Of a stretch of 64,000 bases of DNA, positions 10,445-20,371 are shown piece after piece. A model generated the notes under the pieces. The model worked only from the letters and a program-made list of their open reading frames with translations. It searched no databases and had not been told where the DNA came from. The stretch covers positions 4,402,001 to 4,466,000 of the forward strand of contig JBHGNT010000015.1 in assembly GCA_043228905.1 (NCBI GenBank). Reading direction: 5' to 3'. Positions within the stretch are counted from its first letter, which is position 1; each line of letters begins with the position of its first letter. The position numbers and the translations under genes were made by a program. The stretch comes from Azolla caroliniana. Taxonomy: Eukaryota > Polypodiophyta.

Positions 10445-10973
10445 CATCATCAGTTGGGATGTGATATTTGTTGAGAATGCAGCTCAACCACTTGTGGATT
10501 GCTGAACCAGTTCTTGATCAACCAAATGCATTTGATACTTTGTTATTATTGCTCCAAAATGTTGTTTTTGAAGGTGATCAACTAACCCAATCTCATGGAT
10601 GTAATTTTTAGGTTCTGCTTTAGCAACAGCATGCTCCAAAGAAAGATGAATAGCAATGAAACAATGCTCAAATTGATCTCTTGCTATAATTCAATGTGGT
10701 TGAAAATGAACAAGCAAATATTGTTGATAATAATGATGATTTACAAGTCATTAATCAACATGATGTTGACATGGATTTGGAGGAAGAACAAGCCTATTTT
10801 AAGCAAGCAATAATAGTCCCTAAATGGTTGATTACCACCATTATGGACAGGAAACTCACATCGCCTCTTCAAGGTAAAACCTGAAAAAGTAGTTAACAAG
10901 TTGAAATGTATTATCGGCATCATGCTCTTATTGTTGAAATTTGTGATGACGAGCCACTCTCTATTGTGGATGT
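10445..10973 (+). pseudogene. Decayed copia relic, first copy
   Basis: AT-rich sequence with short coding traces. SWDVIFVENAAQPLV at its left edge resembles the end of the copia integrase linker. NDDLQVINQHDVDMDLEEEQ and FKQAIIVPKWLITTIMDRKL follow, ending at a stop near 10882. The segment from about 10739 to 10955 is repeated at 33866-34078. This is the DNA into which Cop-2 and Cop-3 inserted. The copia assignment rests on the first short motif and is tentative. Confidence 0.5.
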
Positions 10974-11425
10974 TGTTGAGATACAAGCTCAACATTGGCC
11001 GGATCGGCTGTGCAAGCCGAGAACCGGATCGGTTGGGACCGATCGGTTAGGCCGGACTGGTGCATAAAACGAGTGTGTAAACCGGTACGCAAACCGGTGC
11101 GTAACAAGAAGCCGTAGCGGTGCGTAAACCACGAGGCCGTTGGAAAGATATTCTGTGTAGGAATATATTTTGGGAGTTAGTGTAGAGCTCAGTAATGAGC
11201 ATTGAAGTACGTGTCAGTACTTCTGTCAGTTCGTATGGACTTGTATAAAAGTGCTCACTGAGCACATCCTATGTATAGACTAAGTATTATTTTGAATTGA
11301 ATTTTTGTGTGTCTTCTCTCTCTCTTTGTCTCTCCCGCGTACTATGTATATTCAAGCTCTCCATTAAACCTGCGTATTTTCTGTGCTCGGTTTTCTACTT
11401 GCCTCCGCACGCAATTCTTTTTACA
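10974..11425 (+). repeat. Cop-3 5' LTR
   Basis: This 452-bp LTR has a TATA box TATAAAA at 11244-11250. Upstream, GAAGTAC (11204-11210) and GTACTTC (11217-11223) form an inverted repeat. A short CT-rich run follows the promoter near 11312-11336. The same run is much longer in the 3' LTR. Confidence 0.9.
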
Positions 11426-11440
11426 TGGTATCAGAGCGCG
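11426..11440 (+). promoter_or_regulatory. Cop-3 primer-binding site (tRNA-Met)
   Basis: TGGTATCAGAGCGCG abuts the LTR end directly. The first twelve bases match the initiator tRNA-Met complement. Confidence 0.9.
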
Positions 11441-11508
11441 AGGGTTGAGAACCTCTGTAGCCGACATAGCTTGAAAGGAAATCCAACCAAGAAGAACAGA
11501 TAAAATCG

Positions 11509-12114
11509 ATGGATAGAGGCATGGCTAGCTTGCCTCCAACTGAGAAGCTCGACAGAAACAACTACGCGTCTTGGTCTTACAAGATGCACCAGTACCTGCT
11601 CGGGCACGCTTACTGGAGCTATGCCGACGGAGCAAATGACACAACACCCGATTTGACACACAAAGACTTCTCGGCGTGGGAGCAGTCGGCAATAGATGGG
11701 AATTCGACGCGAATTCAATTGCAGATATACGCCGGAGCAAATGGCATGGCCGAAAGGAAAAATCAGTCAGTTGTGGAAGCGGTGCGGGAAATGCTGGAGG
11801 AGAAGAGCCTGCCCAAGTTCTACTGGGCCGAAGCGGTTCAAACTGCTGTCTACATCCAGAACCGGATCAGAGAAAAAGTGTTAGCGCATGAGCTATGCTT
11901 CGGAATGAAACCGAATTTGCGACACTTAAGAGTTTTCGGTAGCATTGCATATGTGCATGTACCGAAGGAGAAGCGGAGGAAGCTGGACACGAAAGCCGAG
12001 AAGTGTATCTTGGTCAGCTATTCGGACGAACAGAAGGGTTTCAAGTGTTATAACCCTCGCACCAAACAAGCGCGCATGAGCCACGACGTTGTGTTTGATA
12101 AGTCCACGTCCTAG
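11509..12114 (+). pseudogene. Cop-3 Gag-integrase fusion made by internal deletion
   Basis: ATG 11509 opens the R-family Gag (MDRGMASLPPTEKLD, SWSYKMHQYLLGH). After about 61 codons, at WEQSA near 11690, the sequence jumps into the end of the integrase core. The jump sits on a short shared CAA. For about 20 codons the integrase DNA is read out of frame. Then NGMAERKNQSVVEAV and KPNLRHLRVFGSIAYVHVP are in frame again to a TAG at 12112-12114. Compared with Cop-6 about 1.7 kb is missing: most of Gag, the zinc knuckle, the protease and the first two integrase acidic residues. A fusion protein of 201 residues could be made but would lack every enzyme core. Confidence 0.88.
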
Positions 12115-12645
12115 TACTTGCCTCCGACTTCAGACCTCACCTCCAATCCGAGTGCTGACCATGTGGTCAGCGAGGCCGAGATGCCTCTGGATGAGCCTGA
12201 AATCGGGACCCACGAAGAGAGTCTGATTTCGTTTCAGTTAAGCGAACAAAATGGACGACTGAGTCGATTCAACCAGTCCGATGAAAAGCCGGCGAGTAGT
12301 GGAGACTCGGTCGTGCATTCCCCGCGCAGGAAGCTAAGGAGACGGCTTACGTGCAAGGAAAAAGGGAAGAAGAAGATGTCGGATTACGGCACGGATAGGA
12401 ACAAGTTGGATCAACGCGAGTCCGACTCCAAGGGAAGTGATGACGGCTCTTCGGGAGCGAAGTCCGCGTCGGCCAAGAAAGCCTCAACTTCAGGTAATGA
12501 GCAATTATGCCGATCTACCCGCCAGAAGAACCCTATTGTGCAGTTTGGTTACAACGAGTACATGGCGCATCACTATGCGTACATGACGCGTGTAACGGAA
12601 GTGCGTGAGCCGGAGAGCTACGCAGAAGCGGCGAAGGAAGCGAAT
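12115..12645 (+). pseudogene. Cop-3 linker between integrase and RT
   Basis: This charged, low-complexity region of pol runs from after the 12112 stop to YNEYMAHHYAYMTRV, VREPESYAEAAKEAN, the conserved lead-in to RT. The reading frame is open from 12118. At 12645 it is cut by the truncated 3' LTR of Cop-4, and the frame that follows (QSVHHMCSL) is LTR sequence. About 70-80 bp of Cop-3 expected here are missing when compared with the resumption at 30554. Confidence 0.8.
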
Positions 12646-12910
12646 ACTCAATCTGTACATCATATGTGTTCATTGAACACTTTTATACAAGTCCATACGG
12701 ACTAACAAAAGTGCAATGTACTTCAATGCTCACACGAGCGTCTGACACTAACTACGAGATATTAACTCCCTAGTAGTCTAGTTACTACTTGGCTTCCGGT
12801 TACTGCTTGATCCGGCTAACTGGCTCACCAATCTAGCTCATCCTTCCGGATGCCGATCCGGCTCAGGCTTATTCAGCTGATCCGGATGTGGTTGAGCTTG
12901 CCGCTCAACA
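12646..12910 (-). repeat. Cop-4 3' LTR, truncated
   Basis: Read on the minus strand it starts TGTTGAGCGGCAAGCTC at 12910. It matches the Cop-4 5' LTR (30290-30553) closely, including the block at cttttatacaagtccatacgg. The outer ~110 bp expected on the left are missing where it meets Cop-3 at about 12645. Confidence 0.85.
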
Positions 12911-13546
12911 CTCCCCCTCAAGCTCAACTTGAGGTCGGATCGTAGTGTCAGTCTCTATGGCAGCCGGTCCTTCCACCCGGCTCCTTCTGGCGTCACTCTG
13001 CCTCGCTCGCGCTCCTCGTGCGGTCCGGTCCCGTTTGCCGCGACCCTTCTGTTTTTGGGCATCTCGACCTCCTCGGTTGGCTTGTTTGCTCAACATGCCC
13101 AAATTTGCTCCCCCGCTGCTGTGACTTCGGCACTTGTTGATTCGCCGATTCCTTCGTGTTGGCGTCAACTTTTGCTGCCTTCTCATTCTCTTGGCCTTGA
13201 ATTGATCCGGTTCTTCCGTATTCGTCTGATGAACCGAATCGGTTGTCTCCGATTCGTTCCAACTCTTGTCCGAATCGGTCACTCCCAATTCGTCTTCCGG
13301 TTCCAGGCCCTTCACCACATCGGACCATGTCCGAGTCTTGGCCTTCTTCTTCTGGTCGGCTCTGTCCTTCTTGACTCTGCCGCCATTGCCGCTTGTTCCG
13401 ACTTGTTCAGATGTGTCAACTTCCTTTGTTGACTCGGCTCCTTTCTTCTTCTTGTCTCTCCCTCGGTCGGTTCTTCCCTAACCAACACAATCGGCAGTTT
13501 CTTTGCCTTTGCCTGTTCCGGTGTCTTTGCCCGTTCTCCCCCTCAA
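12911..13546 (-). pseudogene. Cop-4 charged tail downstream of RNase H
   Basis: This region lies between the PPT next to the LTR (12911-12925) and an older PPT-like run (13535-13546). The minus strand encodes an acidic-then-basic tail. Recognisable stretches are VKGLEPEDELGVTDSDKSWNE, then RMRRQQK, and a Gly/Arg-rich end GRGARARQSDARRSR finishing at QVELEGEC, where the frame runs into the LTR. The same tail follows RNase H in Cop-3 and Cop-6, in frame there. Here a stop near 13478 separates it from RNase H. It has no known domain that I recognise. Confidence 0.7.
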
Positions 13547-13743
13547 GTATGGCACGTCGAGATGCTGAACACCAAGCATTTCAGTGAAGTGCTGCAACTT
13601 GTCCGATCCGAGCGGTTTGGTGAAGATGTCAGCAACTTGCCAATCCGTATGAACATACCGAAGTTCGACTTCATCTCTCAGGACACGCTCACGCACGAAG
13701 TGGTACTGCACTTCTATGTGCTTTGTGCAAGCATGGAATATGG
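13547..13743 (-). pseudogene. Cop-4 RNase H, end
   Basis: The minus strand reads HFVRERVLRDEVELRYVHT, WQVADIFTKPLGSDKLQHF and HLDVPYLRG, the usual end of a copia polyprotein. It joins RNase H at 14834 onward once sLTR-2 is removed. Confidence 0.85.
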
Positions 13744-14083
13744 TGTCGTGAAGTATGAAAGCTTTACATTAAAAGTCTACAATAAGATAAATACGTAACT
13801 AAAATAAAATAAATCTTGATAATGTTTTATATATAAAGATAATATTAACAACACACTATGATAATATTATATATTATATGTAGAGGCAAATAATATATAG
13901 ATAGATATATTATATTACATGAACAAGAGAGGACATGAACCAACAACCCCACCCTATGACTCTCAAATCTTACCATTTACTCTATACTAGTAATATACAT
14001 AAAATAAAGCATACTTTATATTACATAAAGGATTTGCTTCATGATATAAAAATAAAGTTGTATGTTGTATTCAATAGTATTTT

Positions 14084-14140
14084 GAGACTCAAACCCACAA
14101 CCTCATACACCAAAGTCAACACACCTACCATTAGGCTAGG
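14084..14140 (-). other. tRNA-like promoter module (minus)
   Basis: On the minus strand TAGCCTAATGGTAGGTGTG resembles an internal box A and GGGTTTGAGTCTC a box B, about 40 bases apart, as in tRNA genes and tRNA-derived SINEs. It does not fold into a full tRNA by eye. It may be a SINE remnant in sLTR-2. Confidence 0.4.
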
Positions 14141-14461
14141 TCCTTTCTCTTTAAGATTATATTTTCATGTTTATTGTTATTGCATATATTGTTTCATACA
14201 TAAAAGCTCAAATGAGCGAGATGTTTATTATGCATCACATGTAATGCATGAACGCCAAATGGTGATCATGCATCACATGCATGTCTTGTACCCTCCAATG
14301 CATCATATGCATGGGGGCACCTATTTAAAGGGTGAAAGAGGATATCAAAGGAATGGAAATCGAACAACTATATTGTATGATATATCAATCAAATCAAATA
14401 GAACTATATTATATAAGAGATACCATAAGATAGAAAGAGGAAGACAATAAAAGAAAACAAC

Positions 14462-14520
14462 TAGCTTGGCGGTCGTGGTGCTCAACTCACAACAAAAGGG
14501 TGGAGGTTCGAGTCTTACCC
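14462..14520 (+). other. tRNA-like promoter module (plus)
   Basis: TAGCTTGGCGGTCGTGG (box A-like) and GGTTCGAGTCT at 14505-14515 (box B) have tRNA-like spacing. A complete tRNA structure is not evident. The module lies inside sLTR-2. Confidence 0.45.
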
Positions 14521-14833
14521 TCATCGAAACCTAGAAAGGGAAGATTGTGATCTACTCTCAAGAATGAGAAGAGCAGTTACCTTGTGAGACAAAGTTCGAA
14601 GGATCAACAATGCTCACAACCAATTTGTAACTATTTCATCAAATAATTATAAATCTCTTTTATCCCTTCAAATATCATTCTATATCCTATCTTGTCTTTA
14701 TCTTGTTGATCTCTATTTAGTCTATTTATACTCTTTCATCTCTTCCGTCCATAATCCCAGTGATTCCTTCCTCACTTTCACGTTATCCTTTGTTTGCGCA
14801 ACGCTATGCTTCTCGGCGAGCCACGCCACGACA

Positions 14834-15440
14834 ACGGGGTTCTTGGCGAGCTACATGGTGCTTATGTTGTCACAGTAGATCAGGATCGGGGTCGGCACCT
14901 CGATCCGCAGGTCTTGCAGTAGTCGCCGAAGCCAAATGGGTTCACAAGTGGCAACAGTGGCGCCCCGGTATTCAGCCTTAGTGCTCAATAGAGCCACTGT
15001 TGGTTGCTTTTTGTTGCTCCACACAACAGCCGCGCTACCAAGGGAAAACATATAGCCGGAGGTGAATCGGCGATCCCATACATCGACGGCCCAGTCGGCA
15101 TTGATGTAGCCGACTAGCTCTTCAGGTATACCATGCTGGTATAATAGTCCTTGTTCCTTCGTGCTGCTCACATATCGCAAAATTCGATGCGCGCATAGAA
15201 GGTGCTCGACGGTCGGCTTCTGCATATATTGGCTGATCACGCCGACCAGATATTTGATGTCAGGTCGGGTGATTGTCAAATATATAGGGCTTCCGATGAT
15301 TTGTCGGAACCGTTTCTCATCACAGGCGGGTCTAGAGTCGGGACGGAGCTTCTGGTTCCAGTCCAGGGGTGTGGAGATCGGTTAGCACTTCTTCATGTCG
15401 AACTTGTATAACATATTCAACACATAGTGTCTCTGTGAGA
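14834..15440 (-). pseudogene. Cop-4 RNase H, main part
   Basis: The minus strand encodes the end of RT (ILLSQRHYVLNMLYKF, out to about 15440) and the connection PIYLTITRPDIKYLVGVISQYMQKP. RNase H then follows: VGYINADWAVD, RFTSGYMFSLG, LLSTKAEYRGAT and LIYCDNIS. In the catalytic Glu motif SSTEAEY the first residues are changed to LSTKAEY but E is kept. The frame is open from about 15279 to 14851 and stops at NISTM just before sLTR-2. Confidence 0.85.
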
Positions 15441-15918
15441 GCAATATGCCGTCAGGGCATATCCCTTCGCCACTAACCGGGCCTTGTACCGGTTAACCGA
15501 ACCATCGGCATTGTACTTTACCTTGTACACCCACTTACATCCAATCAGTTTACAGTGTCGGGGAGGGTCAACTAGGTCCCATGTGTCGTTGGCATCAAGT
15601 GCCCGCATTTCTTCCTCCATAGGGGCACGCCAATTTCCGTCCCTTGCCGCTTCTGCGTAGCTCTCCGGCTCACGCACTTCCGCTACCTTGGTCATGTACG
15701 CATAGTGATGCGCCATGTGCTCATTGTACCCGTACCGCGTCACGGGGTTCTTCAGGCGGGAAGACCGGCGTAACTTGGTATTACCCAGTTTGGGGCCCTT
15801 CTTGGCCAGGTCGGACTTCGTTCCCGAAGATCCGCCTTCATCCTTTCCGGAGTCAGATTCGCTCTGATCTGACTCAACGTTGCCGGTTTCGTATTTCGGC
15901 ATCTTCTTCTTCCCCTTG
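15441..15918 (-). pseudogene. Cop-4 linker and start of RT, core deleted
   Basis: From KKMPKYETG at 15902 the minus strand reads the charged linker, RYGYNEHMAHHYAYMTKV, EMRALDANDTWDLVDPP and CKWVYKVKYNADGSVNRYK, up to RLVAKGYA near 15445. There it jumps directly to PDGILLSQ. Compared with Cop-6 about 500 bp is missing, including DVKNAFLQGELEE, SLYGLKQAPR and the catalytic YVDD. The enzyme is therefore dead whatever the frame. The right edge at 15918 is the start of the TCTTT duplication made by Cop-5. Confidence 0.85.
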
Positions 15919-15923
15919 TCTTT

Positions 15924-16318
15924 TGTGAAAAGTAGCGTGCGGAAGCAAGTATTAAGATTGAACAGAAGGAAGAAAACTCAGGTTTAATGGAGAGCTTGAG
16001 CTTACGCAGTATACGCGGGAGAGACAGAGAGAGAGTGAGAGAGAGAAGGCACAAGAAGTATATTCAACACTCTATTCACCACACTATACATATGTGTGTT
16101 CAATGAACACTTTTATACAAGTCCTAGAAGGACTGACAGAAGTACTGATAGTACTTCAATGCTCATTAAGAGCTCCTACACTAACTCCCAAATATATTCC
16201 TCACAGAATATCTTTCCTAACGGCCTCCCGGTTTACGCACCGATCCGTCCCTACCTACGCACCGGTCTGCGTACCGGTTTACGCACTCGGCCTAACTGAT
16301 CGGTCCCAACCGATCCGG
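15924..16318 (-). repeat. Cop-5 3' LTR, truncated by Gyp-1
   Basis: It starts tgtgaaaagtagcgtgcgg on the plus strand and follows the Cop-5 5' LTR base for base with few changes. It stops at CCGATCCGG where Gyp-1 begins. About 50 bp that would complete the LTR (to CTCAACA) are absent from the other side of Gyp-1. Confidence 0.9.
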
Positions 16319-16444
16319 TGTCGTGTTGTTACGCGCGTGCGTGGAGAAAGGCGGGACCACGGGGGTCTTGGACTAGGGAGTGATGGAGCGTAGGAAGTCG
16401 TGCTTCACCGTCTCCGGGCATCCCAGAAGCACACCGGAAGCAAC

Positions 16445-16491
<47 letters not shown>

Positions 16492-16632
16492 TTTAACACC
16501 GACTCACGCACACACACACTCACACACACACACACAGGCCAACCCGACTCACCCCTTTAAGTACAAGAAATGCCGGAAGGGGGAAGCACCCGACACCAAC
16601 GAAGACACGAATATACACAGACAGACGCAAAC

Positions 16633-16665
<33 letters not shown>

Positions 16666-17069
16666 AAGAATACATTCCCGGCTTCGAGCCGGACCAAGAT
16701 AGCTTACAACAGTCGTCTGCTGTCAAGCCGCCGTCGGGGAGCTCACGGGCTCGTCGCGCCGAGCGGGGTCTTGCGCAGGAGATGAGCTGAAGCAAACCCT
16801 AAGCGAACACGAAGGGGAGAAGAAGAAGAAACTAACTCTAAACCTAACGGTATACCCTCTAATGCAAAATGGGCAACCCTTTCACAAAGGGCGTTCCCTT
16901 CCTTTTATAGAACAAGGAGAGGGATGCGTTACAATGTGGGATAAATCCCGACTTACATGGGATAAATCCTGACTCACACTAAATGTACATGGGTGCGTAC
17001 ACACGCTGCACCCCGCCGATGTAGCCAATGTTTCCCGGTTTCCGCCTCTGGCCGAAATTCTTCACGACA
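16319..17069 (-). repeat. Gyp-1 3' LTR with three microsatellites
   Basis: This 751-bp LTR is about 100 bp longer than its partner. A GA run (about 16449-16488), a CA run (about 16507-16535) and a TA run (about 16635-16662) account for much of the difference. The minus strand starts TGTCGTGAAG at 17069, preceded on that strand by the purine run ggtgggggcgga, the likely PPT. Confidence 0.85.
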
Positions 17070-19792
17070 TCCGCCCCCACCTAACTGCACGTCCACCGGT
17101 ACGTGCCAAATCTGGTTGAAGGGTGAGAGATTTCGGCCGGCGAGGAACCGGTCTTCCGTGATCCGCATCCCGGTTCGCTGCCGGTTTGATCCGTCGGCTT
17201 CCATTCTTCCTTCGCGCTTACCTCCCCGTAGGCTCGTTCGACCCGTCGATGGGTCCTCTGCCGCGATCTCCGTAGTACGCATACTTTCGTTGGCCCTTGT
17301 TCGGCCGTATGAACGTCCCGCTTCCCGCCGTATGCCCGATGTCCTCCGCTTGAGGCATGCCCGTAGTGGCCCGCTTGGCCTCCGTTGATCATTCGCGTCG
17401 TCCTGATTGCCGTCCCATGTCGTTTCGCGTTGCCCTTGTCCTCTCGCCGCCACCTTCCTTCTCCATGGTCTTACATCGCCACGTCGGCTCGAACTGCCAT
17501 GGTCTCCGGAACGGTGTGGAGGATCCCTTTCCGGCCTTCTCCACGCTACCTCTGAACCGCGCAACCTATCTCCGCGCTCGCCTTTCCACTCCGGCACCTC
17601 CGTGTGCCACATACCCTCGTCTGTTGTTTGGCATTGCCTGTGTTGCACTCCTTGTCGGCCCCCTTTCCGGCCAGATCGTGCATCGCCGCTCACCTGCATA
17701 CCGGCGTCCTTTGCATCCGAGGAACACCCCGTAGTAGCCCGCTTGGCCCTTCCCGTCTTCGTGCTGCCGCGATAGGTCCTGAGTCTTCCGCTTGTCGTCG
17801 TCCCCTCGCCCCCACCAGCTGTCACCCCGGGCTTGCCGTGACAGTCTTCGCTACTTCGACGGAGCTCCCGAGATCTACGAAGCGAGTGTGGAGGATCCTC
17901 CTCCGGCCTCTCTTGCCATCCCCTGACTCCGACCCTGTGCAGTCCACTAGGCACTTGTCACCTCGTCCCCGGCACCTTTCTTGTGCCGTCTTCCACTTCC
18001 TTTGTTTGGCCTTGCCCGTGCCGAACACCGTCCCGTAGTCACGCTTCGATCCGGCCCGCGATGGCCACTTGCGAGACTCTTGTTCTGTCCAAGGTGTGCC
18101 TTTCCGGCCTGACACACCTCCCCGTGTTCGCCCCTACCGGCTCCTTCCGAAACCGTGACCGGCCGGTGAGGGTTTCGCACTTCATCCGCCTGTCTTACCG
18201 GCTCCCTATCCGGTACCTCGTGTTGTCGGGTCCCGTTCCCTATCGCCACCGTCCTTCTCCCTAGGTCTCATGTTGCCACATTGGCCGAACTGCCGGGGTC
18301 TCCGGATCGGTGTGAGGGTCCCATAGGACCGGACTCCGTTTCTATGCTGGCCGAAATTCGGGTGTCTTTTGTTTGAGTCCCTCCCGGACCCTCCTCGTGT
18401 CTTCCGCGTAGCTAGGTCCCGTTTCCCGCCGCCACCAACCTTCTCTCTCGGTCTCATGTTGCCACGTTGGTCGAACTGCCGGAGTCTCTGGTTAAGTGTG
18501 GGGATCCCGTAGGACCGGACTTCCTTACGCCCTTTGGCCTTCGTCACCTCGTCGCCATCATCAGTATCTTGGTCTTACGTCGACCGTGTTGCCGACTGCT
18601 GAAGTCTCTAGAACCAGTGTGAAGGATCCTCCGTAGGCCTTCGTTTTGTCTTCCCGACCCTGTCCCGGGTCATCCCTTTCCGCATGCCAAGGGGGCGGTT
18701 TACTCCGCACCCTCTCCCGTGGTACCGACGTACCGTGTCCTCGGCCTCTTCGTAGGCCTGCTCTCTTCCTCCCTCCCGGAATGGTCATCCGGGAGTCCGC
18801 TCTGCCCGGTTCTCACTCAGGTTCGTTCGTCTTTCTCCGGATTGCCGAGTCCCGTTCTCCTGTTGCCACCGATCTCTCTTGTCAGACTCACGCTGGCACT
18901 TGGACCTGCAGTCGGATCGGTGTAAGGAATCCCATAGGACCGGCTTTCATTCTCCTTCCAAATCTCGACCTTCGCCCGATCGGTCTTTCTCCCCATGTAA
19001 AAGAGGGCAGCTCGTCCCGCACCCTCTTCCGTTTCGGCACTTTCATGCCGAATACGGCCCCGATCGAACAATCCACGACCGGATCACGCTCCACCCGTAT
19101 CGGAATGCCGATCTCCTCGTGCCACTTCCGTCCTCGGCCTCCTCACAGGCCGTTTTCCATCCATCTTCGCTGGCATCGTGCCAGCACTCCTCGGTACCGC
19201 CATCCATCTCCTCGGTCTTACATGGGCATACAGGCCCGAATGCCGAGTTCTCCGGAATCGGGTCCGTGGTCTTTCATCCGCTCCTTCCCCGTATCGTCTC
19301 GCCGCTGACTTCCTCCGCTTGGGACTCACATGGGCACTCGGGCCCGACTGCCATCGTCCCGGGAGCAAGTGTGGGAAGACACAAAGAATTGCCCGTCCGT
19401 TTTACACCCTTGTCCGTAGCCACCGACTCTTCGTGGTCGGCGGTCATCTTCTTACCGATCGCGCAAGCCCTGTTTGGGCTTGCTTCTCCAATGACCGGGA
19501 TCTCGGGCTGACACGCCCGAAACCGTTGGTTCCAACGTTCCGGTTCCGCGATCTATATCTCGGCCTCGTCCTTGGCCGTTCTTTCTCCGCAAGTCGAGAG
19601 GGTGTTTCGTTCCGCACCCTCTCCCGTTGTACCGTCGTACCGATCTTCCGCCGTCGCGTGGGGCAAGTCCGTCTTCTCAGTCGCGTGGGGCAAGTCCGTG
19701 GGGCAAGTCCGTCTTCTCAGTCCGGCGTCATCGTCCTTAAGAATCCTCCAATCTGCAGCCACTCCCCATCGTACTTGCTCTCGTTAAAATCA
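17070..19792 (-). repeat. Gyp-1 GC-rich degenerate repeat region
   Basis: 2.7 kb between RNase H and the 3' LTR, where integrase is expected. A core like GTGTGGAGGATCC recurs near 17514, 17885, 18309, 18496, 18617 and 18919. Around it are repeated blocks such as tgttgccac, gaactgcc and ccggactcc-like text, with unit lengths from about 120 to 420 bp. A tighter direct repeat, GGGGCAAGTCCGT, occurs three times at about 19660-19715. Long ORFs exist on both strands but their sequence is Arg/Pro/Ser-biased and matches no integrase. Repeat-bearing 3' regions are known in some plant gypsy lineages such as Tat; whether this is homologous is unknown. Confidence 0.7.
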
Positions 19793-20329
19793 TTAAGCGC
19801 CGGAGTGCTCCCCCCCCTCGATTGTTACGTAACATGCCTCGAAGAAGTCCACGCCGACTTCCTCGTCCTCCGAAACCATGCCGCCCTCGTCGTCGAATCG
19901 CGCTCTCGAAAGCATGTCGGCCATGGCATTGTCTTTCTTGGAAATGTGTCGTATTTCCGGATCCAGGGACTTGATGTACGCTATCCACTTGAGCATTGCC
20001 AGGTCCGGGGTTGCGCATCCGGAAACCATGCCGAGAATCGGCAGGCAGTCCGTCTCGATAATCACCTCTATCCCGATCAGATAGTCTTTATCGGCCTTCA
20101 CCGCCGAAACGATGCCCCAGAGTTCGCGTTTATCCTGGGCGTATCCTCGCTGTCGCTCGCTGAGGACCTTCGCACCGAACCGGATTGGGAACCGAATGCC
20201 GTCCTCATCTTCTTGGTTGACAACCCATCCGATCCCGGTCGGACTCGTATCTACTATTATGTAGACGGGAGTGCCTTTCTCGTAGACAGCCTTCCGGAGT
20301 GCCGGAGCTGCAGCAAGAGCCTCCTTCAT
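19793..20329 (-). pseudogene. Gyp-1 RNase H
   Basis: The minus strand encodes a gypsy-type RNase H of about 178 residues. It contains YIIVDTSPTGIGWVVNQ (first catalytic Asp), FGAKVLSERQRGYAQDKRELW (catalytic Glu), VIIETDCLPILGMV (second Asp) and ISKKDNAMADMLSR (last Asp, DNAMAD). All four positions look usable, and this is the best preserved part of Gyp-1. It ends at a stop at 19793 after a short acidic tail, with no integrase after it. A frame change separates it from RT at 20330-20372. Confidence 0.85.
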
Positions 20330-20371
20330 CTTTCGGACCGTCTCCGTATGCTCGTCTCGCTACTCGAATTT

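Larger units (their letters stand above)
13744..14833 (+). repeat. sLTR-2: probable solo LTR of a Gyp-related element
   Basis: This 1090-bp AT-rich insert cuts Cop-4 RNase H between the YCDN and HIEVHYHF blocks. It starts TGTCGTGAAG and ends CCACGACA, the same ends as the Gyp-1 LTR (TGTCGTGAAG on its reading strand). The flanks ATGG (13740-13743) and ACGG (14834-14837) differ by one C/T change and fit a 4-bp duplication. No ORF is convincing. It holds tRNA-like modules on both strands, and GC-rich DNA resumes sharply at both sides. Confidence 0.7.

Noticed and set aside
12929-13587. Overlapping plus-strand frames rich in Ser/Phe
   Set aside because: Antisense shadows of the Cop-4 charged tail.
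14462-14520. A functional tRNA gene
   Set aside because: Boxes A and B are recognisable, but acceptor and anticodon stems are not; kept only as a tRNA-like module.
15924-16318. Independent solo LTR next to Gyp-1
   Set aside because: TCTTT flanks it on the left and the Cop-5 5' LTR on the right at 27584, so it is the 3' LTR of Cop-5.
16974-17954. 326-codon minus-strand frame after Gyp-1 RNase H
   Set aside because: Considered as integrase, but it lies in the degenerate repeats, has Gly/Arg-rich text and neither zinc ligands nor a D,D-35-E pattern.
17357-18264. Plus-strand frames of 93-144 codons in the Gyp-1 repeat region
   Set aside because: Short overlapping frames caused by high GC; no domains, no conserved start.
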